Origin: Porphyrobacter sp. | GTDB lineage: Bacteria > Pseudomonadota > Alphaproteobacteria > Sphingomonadales > Sphingomonadaceae | DNA: 64,000 nt | Assembly (NCBI GenBank): GCA_027533455.1 | Contig: JAPZUC010000002.1 | Coordinates: 124,001-188,000 of the forward strand | Direction of reading: 5' to 3' | Shown: piece by piece, positions 12,931 through 21,869 of the stretch | Layout of the letters: every line of letters begins with the position of its first letter | Numbering within the stretch: the stretch's first letter is position 1 | Position numbers and translations under genes: made by a program | Notes under the pieces: model-generated | Database searches by the model: none | Seen by the model: only the letters and a program-made list of their open reading frames with translations | Told to the model about the DNA's origin: nothing

Positions 12931-14490
12931 CTAGGGCTTGGGCGCGCAGCTATAGACCAGCCTTTCATTGGGGCGTTCGGGCAGCTGCGAAATCAGCGCC
13001 GATTGCTGTTCGCCCAGCGTGCGGGCGGCCTCGCTCACTCCGCAGGCGGGGGGCGAATAGGCGGCACGAGCCTCGCGCGCTGCGGAGAGAGCTTGCTGGC
13101 CGAGCAGATAGCGGTCGGAGCGCAAGGTGCGGGTGTCGGGATCATAGGTGTTGACCGCCACCGCGGCATCCTCCTGCGCGGCGAAGACCCGGCTCCATTC
13201 GCCGCCTTGCCCCAGCCCGTATTGCGTGCGCCCGTTGACGCAGCCATCGGCCGACCAGTCGAAGGCGACGTCGTCCGTTTTGGCCGAGGTCACGCGGCTG
13301 CGTTCCGGCACGAGGGTGCAGATCAGCGCGCCTTCGGCAGCGGCATCCCTGCTGGCGGGGGCGGGGGCGGGGGCGGGGGCGTCCTTGCCTTCGGCCTTGG
13401 CGATGGCGGCGGCGACCCGGTCTTCGATCTCGGACAAGCCGGGGCGGGTGACCCACAGCAGTGCCGCGGCGGCCAGCGAGACGGCCGAAAGCGCGGCCGC
13501 GATGCGGATGTGGGTGCGCCTCGCCTCGCTTCCGCGCCACACGGCTGCAGCATAGCCGCAGCCGATGCTCGCGATCAGCGCGATCAGCGCCAGTGCCATG
13601 CGGTTCTCGCGCGCCTCGATCACCTCCATCTGTGCGGTGAGCTGGGCTGTCTCGCGCACTTCGCGCAAGGCATCCGAACGCTGCTCCAGCGCCGCGCGGG
13701 CCTGGCTCTGCTCGGCCTCCATCCGCTGGCGCTCCTCGGCGTTCAACTCGTCGATCGAGCGGCAGGGCAGGGCGTTGGTGACCGGCTCCACCCCGTTCTT
13801 GCGCAGGAACGGGAAGAGTTCGCGCAGGGATACCGCGAAGTAGAACTCCGCATCCCCGCTGGCCGAATCCGAGCTGAAGGAGTTGACCCCGATCACCCGG
13901 CCGCACGGATCGAGCAGCGGCCCGCCGGAATTGCCGCGCGCGATGGGGGCGGTGTGAAGAATGGTGTCGAACTGCCGGCTGGGCCGCGCGCCAGACAGGT
14001 AACCGCGCGATTTGACCGGCGACTGGGCGCGGAAGATATCGCCCATATCGAGCCCCTGCGCCAGATCGACATTCATCGGATAGCCGACCGCCGATACCTC
14101 GCCCAGATCGCTGATGGCTCCGCCCGCGATTGCCAGCGGCGGCAGGCGCAGGCTGCCCTTGGCGATCTCGAGCAGGGCCAGATCATTGCGCGGGCTGACC
14201 GCGATCACCCGCGCAAAGGCGCCGCCTTCGCCTTCGGGCGGCACGATGCCGATCCGCAGCGTATCGTCCTGCACCGCCTCGGCGACGACGTGTGCATTGG
14301 TGACGATCCGCGTCGGCGTGACTGCAAAGCCGGTGCCGTGGCTGACGGGGGTGGGCTGGCCGTTCTCGGTGCCGATGATCACCACCCTCACCACTCCCCG
14401 GGATGCCGCATCGACATCGCCCGGATCGGCCGAGGCAGGAAGAGCCAGAAAGGTCAGGAGCAGGGCAAGCGCGCCGAGAAGCCGGATCAT
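12931..14490 (-). CDS. Trypsin-like serine protease with C-terminal transmembrane and accessory regions
   Basis: Signal peptide; GTGFAVTPTRIVTNAHVV (His), RNDLALLEI (Asp), ARGNSGGPLLD (Ser); later TM MALALIALIASIGCGYAAAVW; Ala-Pro linker. Confidence 0.8.
   Translation of the reverse strand: MIRLLGALALLLTFLALPASADPGDVDAASRGVVRVVIIGTENGQPTPVSHGTGFAVTPTRIVTNAHVVAEAVQDDTLRIGIVPPEGEGGAFARVIAVSPRNDLALLEIAKGSLRLPPLAIAGGAISDLGEVSAVGYPMNVDLAQGLDMGDIFRAQSPVKSRGYLSGARPSRQFDTILHTAPIARGNSGGPLLDPCGRVIGVNSFSSDSASGDAEFYFAVSLRELFPFLRKNGVEPVTNALPCRSIDELNAEERQRMEAEQSQARAALEQRSDALREVRETAQLTAQMEVIEARENRMALALIALIASIGCGYAAAVWRGSEARRTHIRIAAALSAVSLAAAALLWVTRPGLSEIEDRVAAAIAKAEGKDAPAPAPAPASRDAAAEGALICTLVPERSRVTSAKTDDVAFDWSADGCVNGRTQYGLGQGGEWSRVFAAQEDAAVAVNTYDPDTRTLRSDRYLLGQQALSAAREARAAYSPPACGVSEAARTLGEQQSALISQLPERPNERLVYSCAPKP
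13356..13382. repeat. Short GGGGGC hexamer tandem tract in the protease gene
   Basis: ggcgggggcgggggcgggggcgggggcg, encoding APAPAPAPA on the minus strand. Confidence 0.8.
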
Positions 14491-14546
14491 GGCGCGGCTT
14501 ATAGCCGCTTTTTCAAATCGCGCGACATTGAACGCAAACTTGCCGG

Positions 14547-15617
14547 GTGCAGCAGGGGCAGGGCTGTGGCAGAGTGTTTCACGTGAAACATTACAAGAAC
14601 ATCACTAATGACGAGCGCTGGCAGATTGCGCTGGCCAAGGACCGCCGTTTCGACGGAGCCTTTGTCACGGGTGTCCATTCAACCGGCATCTATTGCCGGC
14701 CGAGTTGCCCGGCGCGGGCGCCTTTGCGCAAGAACGTGCGCTTCTATGCGACCGCGAAAGAGGCTGCCAAAGCGGGGCTAAGGCCGTGCAAGCGCTGCTC
14801 TCCGCATACCCAAAGCGCCGAAGAGGCCTGCGTGCTGGCCGCGATTGCCGCGATCCGCGCAAACGGCGCGATGACGCTGGAGGCGCTGGCCGATCTGACC
14901 GGCTATGCCCCCACCCATTTCCAGCGCCTGTTCAAACGCACCGTCGGCCTGTCCCCCGCCGCCTTTGCCAAGGCGCTGCGGCAAGAGCGGGTCAGGGAGG
15001 GGTTGAGCAGGGGTCTGAGGGTGACTGAAGCCCTGTCAAACGCGGGCTACGGGGGGTCTGAACAGTTCTATGCAGAAACGAAAGGCAGGCTGGGCATGAA
15101 GCCGAGTGACTGGAGCAAGGGCGGCGCGGGCAAGCAGGTGCATTGGGCGGTGCTGGAAACCTCGCTGGGGCCGATGCTGGTTGCCGCTACGACCAAGGGC
15201 GTGTGCTGCCTCTCATTCGGGGAAGGAGAGGCGGAATTGCGCGCCCGCTTCCCCAAGGCCGAACTGGTGGCGGCAGGCGAGGACTTCCGCGCGCTGTTTG
15301 CAGCTGTGGTCGAGGCGGTCGAGCAACCGGGGCCGGGCAGCGCCGCGATCCCGCTCGACGTAAAAGGCACCGCCTTCCAGCAGCGCGTCTGGGAAGAACT
15401 GCGCCGCATCCCGCATGGCGAGACGCGGTCGTATGGCGAGTTGGCCGCCGCGCTCGGCAACCCCAAGGCGAGCCGCGCGGTCGGCGGCGCTAACGGCGCG
15501 AACCATGTCGCGGTGCTGATCCCCTGCCACCGCGTGATTGCCAGCGACGGGTCGTTGGGGGGCTATGCCTATGGGTTGGCGATCAAGGCTGAGTTGTTGA
15601 AGCGGGAGGGGGCTTGA
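14547..15617 (+). CDS. ada: Bifunctional Ada: methylphosphotriester-binding/AraC HTH/O6-methylguanine-DNA methyltransferase
   Basis: RRFDGAFVTGVHSTGIYCRPSCPARAP...CKRC zinc domain, AraC-like HTH, C-terminal ANGANHVAVLIPCHRVIASDGSLGGYAYG. Start is a GTG at 14547 or possibly at 14583. Confidence 0.9.
   Translation: MQQGQGCGRVFHVKHYKNITNDERWQIALAKDRRFDGAFVTGVHSTGIYCRPSCPARAPLRKNVRFYATAKEAAKAGLRPCKRCSPHTQSAEEACVLAAIAAIRANGAMTLEALADLTGYAPTHFQRLFKRTVGLSPAAFAKALRQERVREGLSRGLRVTEALSNAGYGGSEQFYAETKGRLGMKPSDWSKGGAGKQVHWAVLETSLGPMLVAATTKGVCCLSFGEGEAELRARFPKAELVAAGEDFRALFAAVVEAVEQPGPGSAAIPLDVKGTAFQQRVWEELRRIPHGETRSYGELAAALGNPKASRAVGGANGANHVAVLIPCHRVIASDGSLGGYAYGLAIKAELLKREGA
14575..14590. promoter_or_regulatory. 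parS-type ParB-binding palindrome
   Basis: Exact 16-bp palindrome TGTTTCACGTGAAACA, matching the conserved bacterial parS consensus. Confidence 0.85.
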
Positions 15618-15657
15618 GGGCTGGCGTGCAGCTTCCCCTTTGTTTACAGGGCCTCGC

Positions 15658-16245
15658 ATGATGGATGCACCGCCCGAACCGCCTGCATTCCTCCAGGGCG
15701 AGCAGGTCATCCGGCAATCGCTGGCGCAGTGCGGGCTCGATCCCGCCGAGCTCACCTACCAGTACGATGAAGACAGCGACCGCTTCTATATCTCCGTCGG
15801 CCCGGCATCGGGGGTCACGACTGATCACTTCCCATGCATTTACGAGGCGGCGGGCTTTGAGCTGTTGTTGTTCGATGGTTCCGATCTGGGCTGGCAATAT
15901 GATGCCTATGTTCGCGAATTGCTCCGCCCGCAGTTGATGGCCGAGACCGAGGGGCGGCTGAAGGCACGTGGACTGTGGGAGGGTTTCCCGGCGCGCGACG
16001 CTTTTGCCTCTTTCGGTGACTATCTGAAGGCGATCGAACTCCATGTCGGCCTAGAGCCCGGAACGTGGCCGAAGGCGAATGGCGATAGCGGGATTACCTT
16101 TAACCCGCCATTCGAGGCACAGACGATCGGCACCTTCGTTGCCTTCGAACAGCAATTGGGCGACCTGATGTTGGCGCTCTGGTACGCGACCGCGCGTGAC
16201 CGCACGACATTCAGCATCATTGGCAACGATAAGATCCGCGAATGA
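15658..16245 (+). CDS. Hypothetical protein
   Basis: ORF MMDAPPEPPAFLQGEQVIRQSLAQCGLDPAELTYQYDEDSDRFYISVGPAS...; no motif recognised. Confidence 0.6.
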   Translation: MMDAPPEPPAFLQGEQVIRQSLAQCGLDPAELTYQYDEDSDRFYISVGPASGVTTDHFPCIYEAAGFELLLFDGSDLGWQYDAYVRELLRPQLMAETEGRLKARGLWEGFPARDAFASFGDYLKAIELHVGLEPGTWPKANGDSGITFNPPFEAQTIGTFVAFEQQLGDLMLALWYATARDRTTFSIIGNDKIRE

Positions 16246-16345
16246 AGCAGCGGGGCCCCGGCTCAAAGGCCGGGGAGACGAAGGTCAATTCATTGGCCCC
16301 TAGCCTTTTCTCGTCGCCCCGGGCTTGACCCGGTGTCCCGCTTTC
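16246..16345. repeat. REP-like palindromic repeat pair in inverted arrangement
   Basis: AAGCAGCGGGGCCCCGGCTCAAAGGCCGGGGAGACGAA ... TCGTCGCCCCGGGCTTGACCCGGTGTCCCGCTTTC; the second unit is a near reverse complement of the first. Confidence 0.75.
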
Positions 16346-16660
16346 TTATCAATCACTTGATGGATCACGAGGCATTGGGCGGCTGGGTCTACATCATGGC
16401 GGATCGTTACCGCGGTATCATGTACGTCGGCGTCACCTCGGACATCGCGGCGCGGGTGAGCCAGCATCGCGGCGGGACGGGATCGGACTTCTGCGCGCGG
16501 TATGGGCTGACACGGCTGGTCTGGGCCGAGCGCTGCGGCTCCATCAACGCCGCCTCGCACACGAAAGCGCGTGAAACGATGGCGGCGCGAGTGGAAATTT
16601 GCGCTGGTCGAAAAGGCCAATCCGGATTGGGATGACCTCTTCGAGCGGCTGCTGGTCTGA
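16333..16660 (+). pseudogene. GIY-YIG nuclease domain protein, frameshifted near the 3' end
   Basis: GGWVYIMADRYRGIMYVGVTSDIAARVSQH is intact GIY-YIG; the expected tail KRWRREWKFALVEKANPDWDDLFERLLV* is present in another frame (stop TGA 16658-16660). Confidence 0.75.
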
Positions 16661-16697
16661 AGAAGCGGGGCCCCGGATCAAGTCCGGGGTGACGGAG
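16661..16697. repeat. REP-like palindromic repeat
   Basis: AGAAGCGGGGCCCCGGATCAAGTCCGGGGTGACGGAG, same family as 16246-16345 and 33081-33168. Confidence 0.75.
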
Positions 16698-17333
16698 TCA
16701 ATCCAGCTTCGGCGGCATCCCCGGTTCGCACTTCGCCATCGCTGCCTGATACGCAGGCCGCTCGCCGATGCGCTTCAGGTAGGCTTGCAGGTTCGGCATG
16801 CCCTCGATGTTCATCCCGCTCATGGCGCGGCTGGTGGTGAGTTGGAAGCCCATCATGATGTCCGCCGTGGTGAGCTGCGATCCCCCGAAATAGTCCGCCT
16901 CGCCGAGCCGCTTTTCGACGATCGCCCACCCTTTCGCCACGCGGTCGGCCACGAACGGCGGGAGCTCGGTTGCGCCCATGAACTGCGCCACCAGCGCCAT
17001 CATGCCGTTGGTCATGAAGGTCGCGTTGGCCCAGTGGTAGTAGAACAGGTGGTCGGCGAAATCGGGGTGATCCACGCCCGGCACTAGCGCCGTGTCGGGC
17101 GCATACTTGGCGATGATGTAATCCATGATCGCGCCGCTTTCGCCCAGCACGAGGTCGCCGTCGGTGATGACCGGCGCGATGCCCATCGGGTGCAGCGCCT
17201 TGTACTCGTCGGGGGCGAGGCGGTTATCTGTGCGGCGATTGTAGAGCTTGAGGTCGTAATCCAGCCCCAGCTCGTCGGCGAGCCAGACGATGCGTTCGGA
17301 TTGCGACAGGCGCAGGTGGTGGATGGTCAGCAT
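16698..17333 (-). CDS. Glutathione S-transferase family protein
   Basis: MLTIHHLRLSQSERIVWLADELGLDYDLKLYNR...ALHPMGIAPVITDGDLVLGESGAIMDYI. Confidence 0.9.
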   Translation of the reverse strand: MLTIHHLRLSQSERIVWLADELGLDYDLKLYNRRTDNRLAPDEYKALHPMGIAPVITDGDLVLGESGAIMDYIIAKYAPDTALVPGVDHPDFADHLFYYHWANATFMTNGMMALVAQFMGATELPPFVADRVAKGWAIVEKRLGEADYFGGSQLTTADIMMGFQLTTSRAMSGMNIEGMPNLQAYLKRIGERPAYQAAMAKCEPGMPPKLD

Positions 17334-17344
17334 GGTGGGCTCCC

Positions 17345-18904
17345 TCAGACGTTTCTGGCCCAACCTTTGCGGGCCGGCTCGAGGCTGTCGAGGAATTTTT
17401 CCGCGCTTTCCAAATATTCGCGCTGCTTGGCCTCGGCCATCCGGTCCCACGTGCCATAGATGCGCCCGATGCGGTGGTTGCTTTCGAGCTTTGCGCGGTT
17501 CCTGACCATGAAGTCCCAGTAGAGCGGGTTGAACGGGCAGGCGTCCGGCCCAGTCTTCTGCGCGGGTTTGTAGCGGCATTTCCCGCAATAATCGGACATC
17601 TTGTTGATGTAATTGCCGGAGGCCGCATAGGGCTTGGTCGCGAGCCTGCCGCCATCGGCATAGAGCACCATGCCCGCGACGTTCGGCAGCTCGACCCATT
17701 CGAAGGCATCGGCATAGACCGCCAGATACCAGTCGGCGACCTCTTGCGGGTCGATCCCGGCGATGAGGCAGAAATTGCCGAGCACCATCAGCCGCTGGAT
17801 ATGGTGCGCGTGGGCATCTTCCCGCGTGGTGCGGATGCAGTCTGACAGGCAGCGCATGTCGGTCTTGCCCGTCCAGAAGAACTCGGGAAGCGTGCGGTGG
17901 GCGGCGAGTTCGTTGGCTTCGGCGAGGCCAGGCATGGTGTACCAGTAGAACCCGCGCACATATTCGCGCCAGCCGATGATCTGGCGGATGAAGCCCTCTA
18001 CGGAATTCAACGGAGCCCCGCCTGATTTATAGGCATCCTCGGCGGCGCGGCACAGCTCCTGCGGATCGAGCAGGCCGATATTGAGGCTGGTCGAGAGCAT
18101 TGAGTGATAGAGGTCGTCCTCCCCGTGCACCATCGCGTCTTGATAGGGGCCGAAAAGGCTGAGGCGGCGGGCGAAGAAGACCTCGGCGGCTTCGAGTGCC
18201 TCGGCGCGGGTCACGGGCCAGCCGAAGGGCTCCAGATCACCGAAGTGATCGGGGAAGCGTTGGCCGACCAGCGCGATCACCTCCTGCGTGATGGCGTCGG
18301 GCACGAATTTGGGGGTGGGGGGCGCCTTCAGGCCTTGCTTGGGCGGCTCGCGGTTTTCGGCATCGAGATTCCAGACGCCGCTGACAGGCTTGTCGCCGTC
18401 CATGAGGAGGCCCGTTTTCCGCCGCATCTCTCGGTAGAAATACTCCATCGTGAGATGCTTGCGCCCGTCCGCAAAGGCGCGGAAATCGGCGTGGGTGGCG
18501 ATGAAGCGCGTGTCGGGGAGGATCGAGACAGGGCAAGGGAAGCGGCCCTCCCATTCGCACATGGCTTCGTGCACCCGCCATTCGCCGCTTTCGGTGACGT
18601 GGATTTCGGAGGGGGCGTGGCGTTCGACCGCGCGGGCGACTTCGCCGGTGAAGCTGCCGGTGTTCTCGGGATCATCAAGCCGGACGTAATCGACCGGCCA
18701 GCCTTCCGCGCGCAACTCTTCGGCGAAGTGGCGCATGGCCGAGAAGATCAGCACGATCTTCTGCTTGTGGTGCTTCACGTAGGTCGCCTCGTCCCACACC
18801 TCCATCATCAGGATGCGCGTCTCGGCAGGGCTGAGGCCTTCGAGGCTGGAGAGATTGGGCGACAGCTGGTCGCCGAGGATCGGCACGAGAATGGGGCGGG
18901 TCAT
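17345..18904 (-). CDS. Cryptochrome/photolyase family protein, FeS (6-4) photolyase type
   Basis: MTRPILVPILGDQLSPNLSSLEGL...HHIQRLMVLGNFCLIAGIDPQEVADWYLAVYADAFEWVELPNVAGM...YCGKCRYKPAQKTGPDACPFNPLYWDF (Cys ligands). Confidence 0.88.
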   Translation of the reverse strand: MTRPILVPILGDQLSPNLSSLEGLSPAETRILMMEVWDEATYVKHHKQKIVLIFSAMRHFAEELRAEGWPVDYVRLDDPENTGSFTGEVARAVERHAPSEIHVTESGEWRVHEAMCEWEGRFPCPVSILPDTRFIATHADFRAFADGRKHLTMEYFYREMRRKTGLLMDGDKPVSGVWNLDAENREPPKQGLKAPPTPKFVPDAITQEVIALVGQRFPDHFGDLEPFGWPVTRAEALEAAEVFFARRLSLFGPYQDAMVHGEDDLYHSMLSTSLNIGLLDPQELCRAAEDAYKSGGAPLNSVEGFIRQIIGWREYVRGFYWYTMPGLAEANELAAHRTLPEFFWTGKTDMRCLSDCIRTTREDAHAHHIQRLMVLGNFCLIAGIDPQEVADWYLAVYADAFEWVELPNVAGMVLYADGGRLATKPYAASGNYINKMSDYCGKCRYKPAQKTGPDACPFNPLYWDFMVRNRAKLESNHRIGRIYGTWDRMAEAKQREYLESAEKFLDSLEPARKGWARNV

Positions 18905-18940
18905 GCCAAGGGATACGCCCCGCGCCCACATTTGGTTTCG

Positions 18941-21109
18941 TCACACGAAGCTGTAGGGGTCCACATCCACGCCCACGCGTACGCCGGGGGCGAAGTTCAC
19001 GCCGCCGATCCAGTCGCGCAGCATCGCCTGCAGGTTCGCGCTTCGCCGGGCGTTGACGAGGAAGCGGTAACGATAGCGCCCGCGCAGCAGTGCCAGCGGG
19101 GCAGGGGCGGGGCCGAGGATCTGCACATCGGCAAGGCGGGGGCGGACATCGCCCAGCCGCACCGCTGCCTCACGCGCTTCCTTCTCGTCTTCGCTGGAGA
19201 TGATGATCGCCGCCCAGCGCCCGAACGGGGGCGCGCCGGCATCGCGCCTCCCTTGCGTTTCGGCTTCATAAAAGGCGTCACGGTCGCCATTCGCCAGCGC
19301 GGCGATGACGAGGGCATCGGGGTGGCGGGTCTGGATCAGCACTTCGCCCGGCTTGGCCCCGCGCCCGGCACGCCCCGCGACCTGCGCGATCTGACTGAAG
19401 GTGCGCTCGCCCGCGCGCAAATCCCCGCCTTCGAGGCCGAGATCGGCATCGACCACGCCCACCAGCGTCAATTCCGGGAAGTGGAAGCCCTTGGTCACCA
19501 ATTGCGTGCCGATGATGATGTCGATCGACTTGGCTTCGGCCATCGCGATGAATTCGCCTGCGCGTTCGGGGGTGCTCAAGGTGTCGGAGGTGGCAACCGC
19601 AACGCGCGCGCCCGGGAACAGGTCGGCGACTTCCGCCGCGATCCGCTCCACCCCCGGCCCGCAGGCCACGAGGCAATCGCTCTCGCCGCATTCCGGGCAG
19701 GCCTCGGGCACCCGCGTCTCGAACCCGCAATGGTGGCAGGCGAGGCGGGCGGAAAGCCGGTGCTCCACCAGCCACGCGCTGCACGAGGGGCATTTGAAAC
19801 GGTGCCCGCAATTGCGGCACAGCGTTAGCGGGGCATAGCCGCGGCGGTTCAAAAACAGCAGCGACTGCTCGCCCTTGTCCAGCCGGTCGCGCAAGGCATC
19901 CACCAGCGGTCCGGCGAGCCAGCGCTGGCTGCCCGGCTTTTCCTCGGTGAGGTTGACGAGCTTGACCGCAGGCAGGCTCGCCCCGCCGAAACGGGCGGGC
20001 AGATCGAGCTTGGTGTAGATGCCCTGTGCCGCCATGTGCAGGCTTTCGAGCGCAGGCGTGGCGCTGGCGAGGATCACGGGCACAGCCTCGAACCTGGCGC
20101 GCATCACCGAGACATCGCGCGCGTTGTAACGCACCCCGTCATCCTGCTTGAAGCTGATCTCGTGCGCTTCATCGACGACGATCAACCCGAGATTGGCATA
20201 GGGCAGGAACAGCGCCGAACGCGCGCCGACTACCACTTGCGCAGAACCATCGGCAATCGCCCGCCACGCGCGGCGGCGCTCGGTGGATTTGAGCGAGGAA
20301 TGCCATAGCACCGGGGCTGCGCCGAACCTTGCGGCAAAGCGGGCGAGGAAGTTCTCGGTCAGCGCGATTTCGGGCAGCAGCACCAGCACCTGCCGCCCCA
20401 GCCGCAGGCTTTCCGCTACGGGTTCGAAATAGGTCTCGGTCTTGCCGGACCCGGTCACCCCATCGAGCAGGAAGGGCGCAAAGGCGCGGGCGCGCACGGC
20501 CTCCACCAGCGTGCCGGCGACTGCGGCTTGCGCGTCCGACAGGTCTGGCTGGTGGAAATCGGGATCGGCGGGCGGATATGGGCGATCGATGTTGACTGTT
20601 ACCGGCCCGAGCAAGCCCGCGCCCGCCATTCCGCGCAGCACGCCTTCCGAAACGCCAGCGATTGCCGCGAGTTCGCGCATCGTGCCTTGCTGGCCGACGA
20701 GCTTTTCCATCGCGGTCTTGCGCTGCGCTGTCAGCCGGCTCGCGCCTTCCGTCCCTGTCAGCCTGTATTCGGTCATGGTGGCAGGCCCGCCCAGCGCCCC
20801 GCCGCTCGCGAGCGCCATGCGCGCCACGCTGGCGAGCGGCGCGCAGTAATAATCGGCAGTCCATTCGATCAGCCGCCGCAGCGGCCCGGGCAGCGGCGGC
20901 ACGGGCAGTACTTCGAGAATCGGACGCAGGCGTTCAAAGGCGATTTCCTCGCCCGGCAAGCGGCCTTCGTCCCACACGATCCCCGTCACCTTGCGCGGGC
21001 CGAGCGGCGCGATCACCACGCTACCCGCAGGCGCGGCAACGCCATCGGGCAGCCGGTAATCCAGCGGGCCGAGCGCGGCGTTCAGGACAAGCAGGCGAAT
21101 GCGGTTCAT
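18941..21109 (-). CDS. priA: Primosomal protein N' (replication restart helicase)
   Basis: MNRIRLLVLNAALGPLDYRLPDG; GVTGSGKTETYF, VDEAHE, zinc-binding CxxC repeats (CRNCGHRFKCPSCSAWL..CHHCG..CPECG). Confidence 0.95.
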   Translation of the reverse strand: MNRIRLLVLNAALGPLDYRLPDGVAAPAGSVVIAPLGPRKVTGIVWDEGRLPGEEIAFERLRPILEVLPVPPLPGPLRRLIEWTADYYCAPLASVARMALASGGALGGPATMTEYRLTGTEGASRLTAQRKTAMEKLVGQQGTMRELAAIAGVSEGVLRGMAGAGLLGPVTVNIDRPYPPADPDFHQPDLSDAQAAVAGTLVEAVRARAFAPFLLDGVTGSGKTETYFEPVAESLRLGRQVLVLLPEIALTENFLARFAARFGAAPVLWHSSLKSTERRRAWRAIADGSAQVVVGARSALFLPYANLGLIVVDEAHEISFKQDDGVRYNARDVSVMRARFEAVPVILASATPALESLHMAAQGIYTKLDLPARFGGASLPAVKLVNLTEEKPGSQRWLAGPLVDALRDRLDKGEQSLLFLNRRGYAPLTLCRNCGHRFKCPSCSAWLVEHRLSARLACHHCGFETRVPEACPECGESDCLVACGPGVERIAAEVADLFPGARVAVATSDTLSTPERAGEFIAMAEAKSIDIIIGTQLVTKGFHFPELTLVGVVDADLGLEGGDLRAGERTFSQIAQVAGRAGRGAKPGEVLIQTRHPDALVIAALANGDRDAFYEAETQGRRDAGAPPFGRWAAIIISSEDEKEAREAAVRLGDVRPRLADVQILGPAPAPLALLRGRYRYRFLVNARRSANLQAMLRDWIGGVNFAPGVRVGVDVDPYSFV

Positions 21110-21164
21110 CTTGCCGCCATATGGGGTGCGGCAAAGGACGAGGGCAAGCTTGGAGACTGGATCA

Positions 21165-21869
21165 ATGACCGCAATTGTCACCGCCCCCGCAATGCCGACC
21201 CGCCGCAGCCTGCTCGCAGGCGCCGCGGGCGGAGCAGCGCTGTTGCTGCTGCCTGGCTGCACCACCATGGGCGGCGGGTTCAGCATGGTCGAGGCGGTGC
21301 GGCGGCTGTTGCTGCTCGCCTCGGAGAACGCCTTTGCGCGCCTGACCGCGCCGGGCGGCTTCTGGGACGAACAGGTCGCGCGTATCGGGCTGGGCAATGT
21401 GCTGGGCTCTCGCGGTGATGTGCTCTCGCGCATCCTTACCTCGGCACTGGTCAAGGACCGGCTGGAGGAGCGGTTCGCCACCTTCGCCATCGACGCCAGC
21501 TTCCGCGCGGCGCCGGTGGTGACCGATGCGATCCGGGTGATCGGGTTCGAGAATGCGATTGCGCTGGTACGCGGTGGCCCGGATGCGGCCAGCGGCTATT
21601 TGCGGCAGGAAGTCGGCACCACGCTGCTCGATGCGGTCGTGCCCGAACTCGGCGATGCGATCCGGCTGAGCCGCGATCCGCTGATCGGCGAGGCGCTGGG
21701 CGCGCTGACCGGTGTAAATGTGGCCGGCGTCGCCGACCGTCTGGGCCGCGAGGTCGATAACGCCATCTGGGGTGAGATCGCGCGCGAGGAAGCCGCGATC
21801 CGCGCCGATCCGCAAAGCACCCGCGATCCGCTGCTGATCGGCGTTTTCGGGGTGGGTTCGCGAATCTAG
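21165..21869 (+). CDS. DUF4197 family lipoprotein-like protein
   Basis: Twin-Arg/lipobox-like TRRSLLAGAAGGAALLLLPGCTTMG; GGFWDEQ..ALVKDRLEERFATFAIDASFRAAP. Confidence 0.65.
   Translation: MTAIVTAPAMPTRRSLLAGAAGGAALLLLPGCTTMGGGFSMVEAVRRLLLLASENAFARLTAPGGFWDEQVARIGLGNVLGSRGDVLSRILTSALVKDRLEERFATFAIDASFRAAPVVTDAIRVIGFENAIALVRGGPDAASGYLRQEVGTTLLDAVVPELGDAIRLSRDPLIGEALGALTGVNVAGVADRLGREVDNAIWGEIAREEAAIRADPQSTRDPLLIGVFGVGSRI

Noticed and set aside
12865-14586. 573-aa plus-strand ORF opposite the trypsin-like protease gene
   Set aside because: The protease has catalytic motifs and a signal peptide; the antisense ORF has no recognisable domain
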